A stretch of DNA of 64,000 nucleotides from Bacteroidales bacterium (GCA_910575495.1 CAJTFS010000002.1:372001-436000); one strand, 5' to 3'; counted from the first letter of the stretch, positions 25,954 through 37,467 are shown. Notes: generated by a model not told the origin, from the sequence alone. Numbers and translations: made by a program.

Positions 25954-26679
25954 TCAGTCCAGCTGCCGGTATCTGGGATCGCCCATGCGCTTGTCCCACA
26001 ACCACCCTGCGTAACGCATGGTGACGCCGGGCGTGATGAGCGTGAGGACGGTTTCGCCGGTGACGGTAGAAACGGCTAACTCGGCATGGTAGGAAGCGCT
26101 GCCGTCGAGGAAGTCGAACGATACGCACCACCCCCACTGCATGCGCGAAGCGCGGTAATCGCGGATCGACATCGAATCGAAGTTGAGCATCTCGACATAC
26201 TGCGTGATGCCGCGCTCGGTGGGCAGGTGCACCTCGACGTGGTCGACCAGCAACCCGAAGAAGAAGTAATCGGCATAGATCGAACGGATCAGTCCGCCGG
26301 GCATCTCCTGCATCGAATTGGGATAGAACAGGTAGTTGCGCGACCGGACGATCGAATCGATGTGCGCGGCGTAGACCTTGGCGCGGTAGGCGCGGCGCTC
26401 GGGACGGCTCATGTGCCGCGTCGGGTCCTCGTAGACGGCGGTATGCCCGACGAGCTGCACGGGTGCCTGCTGCACCGTCACGACGGTAGTCTGCGGCACG
26501 CTGTCGGCACCGGCCCGGACGACGGCGACCTGGGGCGCCGGCATGGCCTGCTGCACGACCTGAGGCTGCTGCACGACTTGCATCGGAACAACCTGCTGCA
26601 TGGGGACGACCTGAGGTGAGCGGGCGAAAACGGCACCGGCTGCAAGCAGCGCGGCGCCGATCGGAAAGGCATATTTCAT
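25954..26679 (-). CDS. DUF4251 family exported protein with Gln/Val/Pro-rich linker
   Basis: A 241-residue exported protein with a signal peptide (about 1-19, GAVFA). A low-complexity region follows at about 22-60 (QQVVPMQVVQQPQVVQQAMP), then a DUF4251-type domain. The family's RRAYRAKVYAAHIDSIVRSRNYLFYPNSMQEMP motif is recognisable, as is the beta-rich C-terminus. DUF4251 proteins are Bacteroidetes envelope proteins of unknown role. It is preceded, five bases away, by a paralogue and is probably co-transcribed with it. Confidence 0.75.
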   Translation of the reverse strand: MKYAFPIGAALLAAGAVFARSPQVVPMQQVVPMQVVQQPQVVQQAMPAPQVAVVRAGADSVPQTTVVTVQQAPVQLVGHTAVYEDPTRHMSRPERRAYRAKVYAAHIDSIVRSRNYLFYPNSMQEMPGGLIRSIYADYFFFGLLVDHVEVHLPTERGITQYVEMLNFDSMSIRDYRASRMQWGWCVSFDFLDGSASYHAELAVSTVTGETVLTLITPGVTMRYAGWLWDKRMGDPRYRQLD

Positions 26680-26684
26680 GGAGA

Positions 26685-27227
26685 TCAATAGAGCTGCGAG
26701 ATGGTTCCGGTGTACTGCACGGGATTGTACCAGGGATTGGTGATCGTGAGGTTGGCGCCGCCCGTACGGGAGAAGATCTCGAACGTAAAGGTGTAGTTCG
26801 AAGCTGAGAAGAGCGACGTGGTGAAGGTCACCATCCAACCCTCGTGGGTCTGCTCGGTAGTGTAGCCCTGAACATCGGAGACAGTGTAGTTGATGACCGT
26901 GGCGTAGTAAGGCGGCACGTAACCTTTGATATAAGGCAGGCAGATGTCCACCGTGCCGTCCCAGATGCCGACGTTGAAGGCCGGGTTGATGACCTGGCGC
27001 ATGGGGCCGGCCGGCTGGCGCTGCATCGTCTGGGGATTGAACTGGAAGTTGCGCGAGAGCACGATGGAATCGATCATGCGCTCGTAGTTGGCGATGCGCT
27101 CGGCACGGCGCTTTTCACGCACTTCGCGGCGCTCCTGCTTGGGCGAGAGCATCTTTTTCTGACCGATGACGGTGGCGGCCGCCACGCAGAGCAACAGGCC
27201 GCTGAGGATAATTACTGCTTTTTTCAT
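26685..27227 (-). CDS. DUF4251 family exported protein
   Basis: A 180-residue exported protein with a signal peptide (AVIILSGLLLCVAAA). A strongly basic segment (KQERREVREKRRAERIANYE) leads into the DUF4251 core MIDSIVLSRNFQFNPQTMQRQ and a beta-rich domain ending in GTISQLY. It resembles the downstream gene over the core but lacks its Gln-rich linker. The start at MKKAV was chosen because preceding codons are not signal-like. Function is unknown. Confidence 0.78.
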   Translation of the reverse strand: MKKAVIILSGLLLCVAAATVIGQKKMLSPKQERREVREKRRAERIANYERMIDSIVLSRNFQFNPQTMQRQPAGPMRQVINPAFNVGIWDGTVDICLPYIKGYVPPYYATVINYTVSDVQGYTTEQTHEGWMVTFTTSLFSASNYTFTFEIFSRTGGANLTITNPWYNPVQYTGTISQLY

Positions 27228-27415
27228 GGCACGTAATGGTTTGGTTTGCGGCCATGATTGCAATTTCGGTGCCGGAAACCGCAAGCGACGAAAAACCGCA
27301 GGGTTTCCGGCAACGGAGATCCCTGCGGCGAGGTTCGAAAGTTCGGTTCGGAGAAACGGGCAGCCGTTCGGCTCAGAGTAACGGCCCGGCGGCTCGGGCT
27401 GCGGAAACAAGCCTC

Positions 27416-28642
27416 CTACACCACCCTCTCGTAATGAATGGCGATCTCAACGCCGTTGAACTCCCACGGACTGTTCGTGAATTTCTGCAACGGAACGCTG
27501 CGGTCGTCGAACCACGCTTTCACGACGAACTTGTTGTTTTTGCCGGGGTTGTCGCGGCAACGGAACTCCGTAAGACTCGTATTGCGGTGGATGTCGATCG
27601 ACTCCAAGCGGTTGGAGTTGCAGAACAACTCCTCCAATTTCACGTTGGCGGAGACATCGAGGACGACCAGCCGATTGTCGATGCAGGACAATGTTTTCAA
27701 GAGCGTATTGCGGCTGACATCCAGCGCAGTCAGGCTGTTGGCGAAGCACGACAAGGAGAGCAGGGCCGTATTGCCGGTCACGTCCAACGTCGTCAACTTG
27801 TTATTGCTGCAACCGAGAACCGCCAGATTCGGACTACGGCTTACCGACAACGAAACCAACTTGTTATTGTCGCAATACAGCGTCTCCAACGCGGAGTTGA
27901 CGGACAGATCGAGCTTCGTCAGCTTGTTGTTGGCGCAGTTCAGTTCTTTCAAAGCGGGATTGGCCGAGAGATCGAGGCCGGTCAGCTCGTTGCCGCGGCA
28001 GTTGAGCATCTCCAATGCAGAATGAGCGGAAAGCTCCAGCGCGGTGAGCTTGTTATAGCTGCAATCCAGGCGGATCAGCGATTCGAAGAACCGGAGCCCG
28101 GCCAAAGACGTCAACTCGACACAATCGCTGCCGGACGCCACCGAGAGATCGATGTCGCGGATATTCTTCACCTCGCCGAAAGCGATATGCCCGGCATCGG
28201 CCACATAACCGTGCTTCTGCAACTCGCGGGCGAAATCGGGATCGAAAACCGACGCAATATCCGTTGCGTCGTTCATGGCCTGCTGGACGACGGTCAGCCG
28301 GCACGACTCGCCGGCATAGGAAATATCGACGAAAGCCCTGCGCTCCGTCGTGGCAAAACGACTGCCGGCAGTCAGCGTCAGCGTGGCCTCGCCGGCCGCT
28401 CCGTTCGCGGGGGGGGGTAAAACGAGCCATCCGGAATCGCCCTCGTCGTATGCGACCGACGCTTCCCAGTCGACGTTGACTGCGAACGGAACCTGCACCT
28501 CACCGCCTTCGGCAGCGATCGTATATTCCACGGTCCCGATGGTCAGCTCCGGAGGGAGCTGCCGGTCATCCAAACTCTCCCTGCTGCAACCGGCAAAAAG
28601 AGCCGCCAGGAGAAACAAGCCAAAGATATTTTTCATCGTCAT
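27416..28642 (-). CDS. BACON-domain leucine-rich-repeat lipoprotein
   Basis: A surface lipoprotein of 408 residues (lipobox Cys in ALFAGC; a start two codons later at MKNIF is equally likely). A BACON-like Ig domain occupies about 35-125 (VEYTIAAEGGEVQVPFAVNVDWEAS, then VTVVQQA-like RLTVVQQAMND). From about 165 to 370 there are at least nine 21-residue leucine-rich repeats of the form L.CSNNKLT.LDVTGNTAL, typical of Bacteroidetes surface LRR proteins. The role may be binding of host or dietary glycoprotein (inference). A nine-base G/C homopolymer lies inside the BACON segment (the PPP codons), so the frame could switch by slippage. Confidence 0.83.
   Translation of the reverse strand: MTMKNIFGLFLLAALFAGCSRESLDDRQLPPELTIGTVEYTIAAEGGEVQVPFAVNVDWEASVAYDEGDSGWLVLPPPANGAAGEATLTLTAGSRFATTERRAFVDISYAGESCRLTVVQQAMNDATDIASVFDPDFARELQKHGYVADAGHIAFGEVKNIRDIDLSVASGSDCVELTSLAGLRFFESLIRLDCSYNKLTALELSAHSALEMLNCRGNELTGLDLSANPALKELNCANNKLTKLDLSVNSALETLYCDNNKLVSLSVSRSPNLAVLGCSNNKLTTLDVTGNTALLSLSCFANSLTALDVSRNTLLKTLSCIDNRLVVLDVSANVKLEELFCNSNRLESIDIHRNTSLTEFRCRDNPGKNNKFVVKAWFDDRSVPLQKFTNSPWEFNGVEIAIHYERVV
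28409..28417. repeat. G9 homopolymer inside the BACON/LRR coding region
   Basis: Nine consecutive G on plus encode three Pro codons on minus. Insertion or loss of one base would truncate the lipoprotein soon after the signal peptide and part of the BACON domain. Confidence 0.8.
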
Positions 28643-28688
28643 CTTATTTCAGGAAGATATGCGGGCGCACGTCCCGAAAACGCGCACC

Positions 28689-28697
28689 GGGGGGGGG
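28689..28697. repeat. G9 homopolymer at the BACON/LRR transcription start
   Basis: Nine G on plus (C9 on minus) directly downstream of the -7 box, at the expected start of transcription. Confidence 0.8.
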
Positions 28698-28705
28698 CAA
28701 AGGTA
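28698..28705 (-). promoter_or_regulatory. -7 promoter box TACCTTTG for the BACON/LRR gene
   Basis: Exact consensus on minus, followed at once by the C9 tract and a leader of about 50 bases. Confidence 0.75.
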
Positions 28706-28725
28706 ACGACTTTCCGCCAACAAAC

Positions 28726-31551
<2,826 letters not shown>

Positions 31552-31570
31552 CGGTAAAGAAACGTACGGC

Positions 31571-31594
31571 CGTCCCGGATTATTGGCCGGGACG
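31571..31594 (-). other. Hairpin in the uvrA leader
   Basis: CGTCCCGG pairs with CCGGGACG around an 8-base loop, between the promoter and the ATG. It could affect translation or be an operator. Confidence 0.45.
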
Positions 31595-31604
31595 TGCGAA
31601 TCGG

Positions 31605-31612
31605 CAAAGATA
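31605..31612 (-). promoter_or_regulatory. -7 promoter box TATCTTTG for uvrA
   Basis: Exact TAnnTTTG match on minus, about 54 bases before the ATG. Confidence 0.65.
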
Positions 31613-31692
31613 ACACATTCGGACGGAATACCCCCGGCGGCAGAGGATTTTTTCGGCCCGGAGAGCGGAAAACGCCCCTGCAAAGAGGGCGG

Positions 31693-32457
31693 CTACGCTT
31701 TCAGCTCGAAGTCGTCGGCGTCCTGCCAGGCGGGGAACGACTCGCGGAAAGCGCGCTGCTGGTCGAGGTCGAGCGTCACGACCATCGTCCACTCGCCGCT
31801 GTCGGCACCGGCGATCGTCCGGCCGAGGAAGTCGAGCGCCATCGAATCGCCGATGTAGACGGCATCGGGATCGGTGCCCACGCGATTGACGCCGATGACG
31901 TAGCACTGATTCTCGATGGCCCGGGCCCGCAACAACGCGCACCAGGCGTCGCGCCGCTTGTTGTCCCACGAAGCGCAGTAGATGATGGCGTCGTAATCGC
32001 CCCGGTTGCGGCTCCAGACGGGGAACCGCAGATCGTAACAAATCTGCAGCAGGAACCGGAAGCCCATGTATTCGACCACCACGCGGCGGTTGCCGGGCGT
32101 ATAGTCGCGGCCCTCGCCGCCGGGCCGGAAGAGGTGGCGCTTGTCGTACCACTCGGTCTCGCCCGACGGCCTGACGAAGAACATGCGGTTGCGGTAGGTG
32201 CCCTCCTCGACGATCACGGCGCTGCCGACGACGGCCTTGCCATAGACAGCGGCCCAGCGGCGCATGGTGGTGACGACCAGTCCGTCGCACGGCTCGGCGA
32301 CCACTGCGGGGCGCAGCTTGAAACCGGTGGCGAACATCTCGGGCAACACCACGATGTCGGCATCGGCGGCCGCGACGACCGGTTCGAGACGCTCCAGGTT
32401 GCGGGCGGTGTGCTCCCACTCCATGTCGACCTGGCAAAGGGCAATGCGGATTTTCAT
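31693..32457 (-). CDS. Nitrilase-superfamily amidohydrolase (omega-amidase-like)
   Basis: A 254-residue carbon-nitrogen hydrolase with the Glu-Lys-Cys triad: Glu in [11 protein letters not shown], Lys in [12 protein letters not shown] and Cys in [12 protein letters not shown]. The FATGF and RPGGE context matches YafV/omega-amidase (Nit2-like) members, which hydrolyse 2-oxoglutaramate and 2-oxosuccinamate and so repair by-products of glutamine transamination. The exact substrate is inferred from that likeness. No signal peptide is present. It is preceded by its own -7 box and followed by uvrA on the same strand. Confidence 0.87.
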   Translation of the reverse strand: MKIRIALCQVDMEWEHTARNLERLEPVVAAADADIVVLPEMFATGFKLRPAVVAEPCDGLVVTTMRRWAAVYGKAVVGSAVIVEEGTYRNRMFFVRPSGETEWYDKRHLFRPGGEGRDYTPGNRRVVVEYMGFRFLLQICYDLRFPVWSRNRGDYDAIIYCASWDNKRRDAWCALLRARAIENQCYVIGVNRVGTDPDAVYIGDSMALDFLGRTIAGADSGEWTMVVTLDLDQQRAFRESFPAWQDADDFELKA

Positions 32458-32482
32458 ATCGGAAACGGAATTTTGGATCATT

Positions 32483-32490
32483 CAAAGATA
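32483..32490 (-). promoter_or_regulatory. -7 promoter box TATCTTTG for the nitrilase gene
   Basis: Exact TAnnTTTG match on minus, 26 bases before the ATG. Confidence 0.7.
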
Positions 32491-32544
32491 AACGTTTTTT
32501 CTCAAACGCGCAATCCCCCGGCCAAGAACGAATCGACCGTAAAG

Positions 32545-32575
32545 TTGCGACACAACAAAATAAAACGTACTTTTG
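32545..32575 (+). promoter_or_regulatory. Promoter of cvfB: -33 TTG and -7 TACTTTTG
   Basis: TTG at 32545-32547 and TACTTTTG at 32568-32575 are correctly spaced, and the ATG follows 20 bases on. Confidence 0.65.
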
Positions 32576-32594
32576 CAACCTAATCCCACGAACC

Positions 32595-33431
32595 ATGCTC
32601 AAAGCAGGCCGCAACCACACGCTCACCGTCAGCCGCATATCGGACTACGGACTCTATCTTGAGAACGAGGAACACGACGAAGTGCTGCTCCCCAACCGCT
32701 ATGTCTCGCTGACGGACAAACCCGGCGACCGCAAGGAAGTCTTCGTCTACCACGACTCGGAAGACCGTCTGGTGGCGACTACCGAGACGCCGCTGCTGCG
32801 CGCGGGCGAAGCAGGCTATCTGAAAGTAGTGGACAAGACCGTGCACGGGGCGTTTCTGGACTGGGGGCTGCAGGGCAAGGATCTCTTTCTGCCCAACCGC
32901 AACCAGCAGGGAGGCATCCTGGCCGGCCACAGCTACATAGTCTACCTCTACGAAGACAGCGTGACGGGCCGCTGCGTGGCGACGAACAAACTGAAAACCT
33001 TCATCGACAACGACGAGATAACGGTGCGCCCGCGCGAGGAGGTGGAGGTGCTGGTGGCGTCGGAGAGCCCGATAGGCTACCGGGTCATCGTCAACAACCG
33101 CCACTGGGGCATGATCTACCGCAACGAGATTTTCCGTCCGGTGGCCGTGGGCGACCGGCTGCAAGGCTACGTACGCCGCATCACGGAGGAGAAACGCATC
33201 GACATCAGTCTTCAACAAACGGGCTACGCCCAGGTGAAGGATTCGGCCCGCACGCTGCTCGAACTGCTGCGCGGGAACGGCGGCCGGCTGCCGCTCAACG
33301 ACGCCAGCGACCCGGCGGAAGTGCAGCGGCTGACGGCGATGAGCAAGAAGACGTTCAAACGCTCGGCAGGCGTGCTGCTCAAGCAGGGTACGATCGAGAT
33401 GGACGAAAAAGGAATCAGAATTCGCAGATGA
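32595..33431 (+). CDS. cvfB: S1-like RNA-binding protein (CvfB/YitL family)
   Basis: A 278-residue cytoplasmic protein made of tandem S1-like OB folds and a winged-helix C-terminus. The opening GRNHTLTVSRISDYGLYLENE and the second domain (LKVVDKTVHGAFLDWGLQGKDLFLP) are family hallmarks. A third S1 segment is near AVGDRLQGYVRRITEEKRIDIS. The C-terminal MSKKTFKRSAGVLLKQGTIEM matches the winged helix. Homologues bind RNA and affect virulence-factor expression in staphylococci; the local role is unknown. It is followed by a strong terminator shared with crcB. Confidence 0.9.
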   Translation: MLKAGRNHTLTVSRISDYGLYLENEEHDEVLLPNRYVSLTDKPGDRKEVFVYHDSEDRLVATTETPLLRAGEAGYLKVVDKTVHGAFLDWGLQGKDLFLPNRNQQGGILAGHSYIVYLYEDSVTGRCVATNKLKTFIDNDEITVRPREEVEVLVASESPIGYRVIVNNRHWGMIYRNEIFRPVAVGDRLQGYVRRITEEKRIDISLQQTGYAQVKDSARTLLELLRGNGGRLPLNDASDPAEVQRLTAMSKKTFKRSAGVLLKQGTIEMDEKGIRIRR

Positions 33432-33496
33432 TGGCAGCGTTCAACATAGCGCGACAATAAACGCAGCGGACCGAAGAGGCCGTGAGAAGCAGACAA

Positions 33497-33528
33497 AGCG
33501 GGACGAATGATCGTCCCGCTCTTTTTTT
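33497..33528. terminator. Terminator between convergent cvfB-side transcription and crcB
   Basis: AGCGGGACGA and TCGTCCCGCT form a 10-bp stem around ATGA, followed by C and T7 on plus. Confidence 0.85.
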
Positions 33529-33544
33529 GTCCGTCGGAAAACGG

Positions 33545-33922
33545 CTACGCGGCCTTGATGAGCGACCGGCCCAACCACACGAGCAGCAGGCCCAACGTGA
33601 AACTCAACCCCACGTAGAGTCCGAAACTCAGCCAATGCCGCTGCTGCAAAAGCAGGAACATGTCGTCGGAAAACGACGAGAAGGTGGTGAAGCCGCCGCA
33701 GAAGCCCGTAATCAGAAAGACGTTCATCGAAGGCGAAATCAGGTGCGTCTTCTCGGCCATGCCGAAGAAGATGCCGATGATGAAGCCGCCCACCAGGTTG
33801 ACCGTGAAGGTCCCCCACGGAAAAGCCGCCGCACCGGCGACATGGAAAAGTTTGCCTGTCAGAAAACGCAGGCAGGTGCCGATGAAGCCGCCCAGGCCCG
33901 CAATAAGCATTGCTCGAATCAT
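33545..33922 (-). CDS. crcB: Fluoride ion channel CrcB/Fluc
   Basis: A four-helix inner-membrane protein that works as a dual-topology dimer to expel fluoride. The 125-residue product has GGFIGTCLRF in helix 1, GTFTVNLVGGFIIG in helix 2 (conserved Asn), GFCGGFTTFSSFSDD in helix 3 (the Phe-box and Na-site motif) and a final hydrophobic helix. The start at MIRAM was taken because upstream codons are not family-like. No fluoride-riboswitch consensus was found in the leader. Confidence 0.93.
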   Translation of the reverse strand: MIRAMLIAGLGGFIGTCLRFLTGKLFHVAGAAAFPWGTFTVNLVGGFIIGIFFGMAEKTHLISPSMNVFLITGFCGGFTTFSSFSDDMFLLLQQRHWLSFGLYVGLSFTLGLLLVWLGRSLIKAA

Positions 33923-34008
33923 AGTAGGAAAAAATTTTTTCGACGTCCCCCGCTGCAAATTCCGCACCACCGCCGCCGAACTGCCGGCGACGCGGCGGAC
34001 GCCGGGTA

Positions 34009-34016
34009 CAAAAGTA
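34009..34016 (-). promoter_or_regulatory. -7 promoter box TACTTTTG for crcB
   Basis: TAnnTTTG match on minus, about 87 bases before the ATG. Confidence 0.55.
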
Positions 34017-34116
34017 GTCACGAACGGCGTTCCGTCCGACCGTCCGGCGCACTTTTTTACCTATAAAGAAGTCCGCCGGGCGCAAGAAACGCACCGGCGC
34101 CCCGGGCGGCGTGGCA

Positions 34117-34125
34117 TATTCTTTG
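34117..34125 (+). promoter_or_regulatory. Imperfect -7 box in front of the urease operon
   Basis: TATTCTTTG has three rather than two bases between TA and TTTG, and no -33 element is obvious. It lies about 75 bases before ureA and is the best candidate in the gap. A weak promoter would fit regulation by an activator. Confidence 0.3.
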
Positions 34126-34200
34126 GATTTCAACGCGCCGGACGAACCGTCGGTCTCCGAAGATGACGGCGGACGCCGAACCACAAAAATCCATCCAACT

Positions 34201-34503
34201 ATGCACTTATCACCGAAAGAGATCGACAAACTGATGCTCCTCTCGCTGGGCATGATCGCCGAACGACGCATGAAGAAGGGGCTCAAACTCAACTATCCGG
34301 AGGCTGTGGCCTACATCACCTCGACGGCGCTGGAGGAAGCCCGTGCGGGCAAGACCGTCGAAGAGGTCATGACCAGCGCCGCCAGCGTACTGCGCAAGAG
34401 CGACGTCATGGACGGCGTGGCCGACATGATCGACCTGCTGCAGGTCGAAGCCGTATTCACCGACGGATCGCGGCTGGTCAGCATCCATCACCCCATCAAG
34501 TAA
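34201..34503 (+). CDS. ureA: Urease gamma subunit
   Basis: The small structural subunit of urease. The 100 residues match the family throughout: [23 protein letters not shown] at the start, then [13 protein letters not shown] and the conserved HP pair in SIHHPIK at the end. It is separate from the beta subunit, as in Klebsiella and unlike the fused Helicobacter UreA. It is first in an eleven-gene operon. Confidence 0.96.
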   Translation: MHLSPKEIDKLMLLSLGMIAERRMKKGLKLNYPEAVAYITSTALEEARAGKTVEEVMTSAASVLRKSDVMDGVADMIDLLQVEAVFTDGSRLVSIHHPIK

Positions 34504-34522
34504 TCCCCTAACGCACCGAACA

Positions 34523-35086
34523 ATGGACAACAACACGAATACGCAAAAGACGCCCCAGGCCGGCACGAAGCAGCAGGCCCCGGGACTCTATCCGAACGAA
34601 CCGGGCTTCAAGCCCTCGCAGCCGGTCGCAGCGGGCGGCGAGATACTGGCCTCCGAACCGATCGCCTACAACCTGGGCCGCAAGACGGTCCGGCTGGTCG
34701 TCCGCAACACGGGCGACCGTCCCATCCAGGTGGGTTCGCACTTCCATTTCTTCGAAGTGAACCGCTACCTGGAGTTCGACCGCGACGCCTCGTTCGGCTG
34801 CCACCTGAACATACCGGCGACGACGGCCATCCGTTTCGAACCGGGCGACCAGAAAGAGGTGGAGGTGGTGGCCTTCGCCGGCAAGCGCCGCATCATCGGC
34901 TTCAACGGTCTGGTGATGGGCTACACGGGCGACGAAGACAACCCCGCCTACTTCCCGGCCCGCATGAAGGCCGTGCGCAAGGTGCGTGAGGCGGGATTCA
35001 AGGAGATCGGCGAGAAACAGGCCGAAGCGGACTACAAGAAATACGAAGCCGCCGCCGCACAAAAGAACGACAACGCAAAAAAATAA
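34523..35086 (+). CDS. ureB: Urease beta subunit with long N- and C-terminal extensions
   Basis: The middle structural subunit of urease. The core (about residues 35-135) has the family strands [38 protein letters not shown] and [18 protein letters not shown], then [22 protein letters not shown]. At 187 residues it is far longer than the usual 100-110. The first 30 residues are Gln/Thr/Pro-rich. The last 45 are charged and probably helical ([24 protein letters not shown], ending KNDNAKK). The tail could mediate oligomerisation, as the Helicobacter fusion does, but this is inference. Confidence 0.94.
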   Translation: MDNNTNTQKTPQAGTKQQAPGLYPNEPGFKPSQPVAAGGEILASEPIAYNLGRKTVRLVVRNTGDRPIQVGSHFHFFEVNRYLEFDRDASFGCHLNIPATTAIRFEPGDQKEVEVVAFAGKRRIIGFNGLVMGYTGDEDNPAYFPARMKAVRKVREAGFKEIGEKQAEADYKKYEAAAAQKNDNAKK

Positions 35087-35091
35087 CGACC

Positions 35092-36810
35092 ATGGCAACC
35101 ATTTCACGGCAAGAATACAACAACCTGTTCGGACCGACCGTCGGCGACAAGATCCGCCTCGGCGACACCGACCTCTACGTGGAGATCGAGAAGGATCTGC
35201 GCGAATACGGCGACGAGATCGTCTACGGCGGCGGCAAGACGCTGCGCGACGGCATGGGACTGGCCAACACGATGACCTCGAAGGAAGGGGCGCTCGACAT
35301 CGTCATCACCAACGTGACGATCATCGACCCGATCCTGGGCGTAGTGAAGGCCGACGTGGGCATCAAGGACGGACTGATCGCCGGCATCGGCAAGTCGGGT
35401 AACCCCAACACCATGCACGGCGTGCACCCCGACCTGGTGACCGGAGTGGCGACCGACGCCATTTCGGGCGAACACCTGATCCTGACGGCGGCCGGCATCG
35501 ACGGCCATGTGCACCTCATATCGCCCCAGCAGGCCTACGCCTCGCTGAGCAACGGCATCACCACCCTCTTCGGCGGCGGCATCGGCCCCACCGACGGCAC
35601 CAACGGCACGACCATCACCTCAGGCAAGTGGAACACCGAACGCATGCTCGAATCGCTGGAAGGGATTCCGGTGAACGTGGGCATGCTGGGCAAGGGCAAC
35701 TGCTCGGTGGCCCAGTCGCTCGAAGAACAGATCGAAGCGGGCGTCTGCGGACTGAAGGTCCACGAAGACTGGGGCTCCACGCCGGAAGCGATCCGCGCGG
35801 CGCTCGACGTGGCCGACCGCTACGACGTACAGGTGGCCATCCACTCCGACACGCTCAACGAAGGCGGCTACGTGGAAGACACGATCGCCGCCATGGACGG
35901 CCGCACGATCCACACCTACCACACCGAAGGAGCCGGCGGAGGCCACGCCCCCGACCTGCTGAAGGTGGCGTCGATGCCCTACGTGCTGCCGTCGTCGACC
36001 AACCCCACGCTGCCGTTCGGCATCAACTCGCAGGCCGAACTCTTCGACATGATCATGGTGTGCCACAACCTCAATCCGAAGATTCCGTCGGACGTGGCGT
36101 TCGCCGAAAGCCGCGTACGCCCCGAGACGCAGGCGGCCGAAAACGTGCTGCACGACCTGGGCGTGCTGTCGATGGTCTCGTCCGACTCGCAGGCCATGGG
36201 CCGCATCGGCGAATCGTTCATGCGCACGTTCCAGACCGCCTCGTACATGAAGAACGCCTGCGGCAAACTGGCCGAAGACGCCGACGGCAACGACAACTTC
36301 CGCGTACTGCGCTACCTGGCCAAGGTGACGATCAACCCGGCCGTGACCTTCGGCGTATCGGACTACCTGGGCTCCGTGGAGAAAGGCAAGGTGGCCGACC
36401 TGGTGCTGTGGGAGCCCCGGTTCTTCGGCGCCAAGCCCAAGATGGTCATCAAGGGCGGCGTCATCAACTGGGCCAACATGGGCGATCCGAACGCCTCGCT
36501 GCCCACGCCGCAGCCGTGCTACTATCGTCCGATGTTCGGAGCCTGCGGGCGCGCGCTGCCGCAGACCTGCATCTCGTTCGTGTCGAACGCAGCCTACGAA
36601 AGCGGCATCAAGGAACGCCTGGCGCTCGAACGCATGGTGCTGCCCGTGCGCCGCACGCGCCAACTTACGAAATTCGACATGGTGCGCAACGGCGGCACGC
36701 CGCGCATCGACGTCGACCCCGAGACCTTCGAAGTACTGGTCGACGGCGTACGCACCTACGTCCAGCCGGCCCGCGAATTCCCTCTGGGCCAGCTCTACTG
36801 GTTCAGCTAA
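35092..36810 (+). CDS. ureC: Urease alpha (catalytic) subunit
   Basis: The nickel metallohydrolase that splits urea to ammonia and carbamate. The 572 residues carry every nickel ligand: both His in GIDGHVHLISPQQ, the carbamylated Lys in GLKVHEDWGS, His in AIHSDTLNEGG, His in HTEGAGGGHAPD, and Asp in SSDSQAMGR. The mobile flap retains the catalytic Cys-His in MVCHNLNPKIPSD. Klebsiella has CHHLD there, so a second His and an Asp are replaced by Asn. Overall length is standard. It lies six bases after ureB. Confidence 0.97.
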   Translation: MATISRQEYNNLFGPTVGDKIRLGDTDLYVEIEKDLREYGDEIVYGGGKTLRDGMGLANTMTSKEGALDIVITNVTIIDPILGVVKADVGIKDGLIAGIGKSGNPNTMHGVHPDLVTGVATDAISGEHLILTAAGIDGHVHLISPQQAYASLSNGITTLFGGGIGPTDGTNGTTITSGKWNTERMLESLEGIPVNVGMLGKGNCSVAQSLEEQIEAGVCGLKVHEDWGSTPEAIRAALDVADRYDVQVAIHSDTLNEGGYVEDTIAAMDGRTIHTYHTEGAGGGHAPDLLKVASMPYVLPSSTNPTLPFGINSQAELFDMIMVCHNLNPKIPSDVAFAESRVRPETQAAENVLHDLGVLSMVSSDSQAMGRIGESFMRTFQTASYMKNACGKLAEDADGNDNFRVLRYLAKVTINPAVTFGVSDYLGSVEKGKVADLVLWEPRFFGAKPKMVIKGGVINWANMGDPNASLPTPQPCYYRPMFGACGRALPQTCISFVSNAAYESGIKERLALERMVLPVRRTRQLTKFDMVRNGGTPRIDVDPETFEVLVDGVRTYVQPAREFPLGQLYWFS

Positions 36811-36887
36811 CCTTACGTTCGGTTCGGACGGCGAAAAAAAAATGCCGCCCGAACCGGATTTCACAACCCCAACGAACACTCCTGCCC

Positions 36888-37463
36888 ATGAAAATCTACC
36901 ATGCCATCGTCGGCAACCTCCGCGACCCCGAATGGGCCGCCCGCGTGAAAGACGCCGACGTCGAAACCATCGAGCTCGACCAATGGACGGCGCAGAAAAG
37001 CCGTTTTGCCGCCACGAGCGACCGCAAGACCGAATATGCCGTAGCGCTCGAACGCCACTCGCAGCTGCTCGACGGCGACATCCTTGAATACGACCCCGCC
37101 GACCGCCGCATGGTGGTGCTGCGCATCCGGCTCAACGAGGTGCTGGTCGCCGACCTGACCTCCCTGGCCCGCGAAACGCCCGAAGAGATCATCCACATAG
37201 CCCTCGAACTGGGACATGCCATCGGCAACCAGCACTGGCCCGCCGTGGTCAAGGGCTGCCGGGTGATGGTGCCGCTCACGGTGGACAAGAAAGTGATGGA
37301 AAGCGTCATGCGCACCCACCGGATCGAACACGTCGACTACGCCTTCCGCTCCGGCGAAGAAGTCATCCCCTACCTGGCGCCCCACGAGATACGCCGCCTG
37401 TTCGGCGGAGCGAGCCATGCCAGCGAAACGGAACACACGCATCACCACCATGCCTGCGTCTGA
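36888..37463 (+). CDS. ureE: Urease accessory protein UreE
   Basis: The nickel metallochaperone that delivers Ni to the UreD-UreF-UreG-apourease complex. In the 191-residue product the N-terminal beta domain (about 1-75) precedes the metal-binding domain. Conserved features are the LGHAIGNQHWPAVV segment with its bridging His, and a His-rich tail (ETEHTHHHHACV) for nickel storage. It lies 77 bases after ureC. Confidence 0.92.
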   Translation: MKIYHAIVGNLRDPEWAARVKDADVETIELDQWTAQKSRFAATSDRKTEYAVALERHSQLLDGDILEYDPADRRMVVLRIRLNEVLVADLTSLARETPEEIIHIALELGHAIGNQHWPAVVKGCRVMVPLTVDKKVMESVMRTHRIEHVDYAFRSGEEVIPYLAPHEIRRLFGGASHASETEHTHHHHACV

Positions 37464-37467
37464 CGCC

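Noticed and set aside
33923-34016. Fluoride riboswitch before crcB
   Set aside because: The leader between promoter and ATG lacks the conserved crcB-motif stem and pseudoknot sequences.
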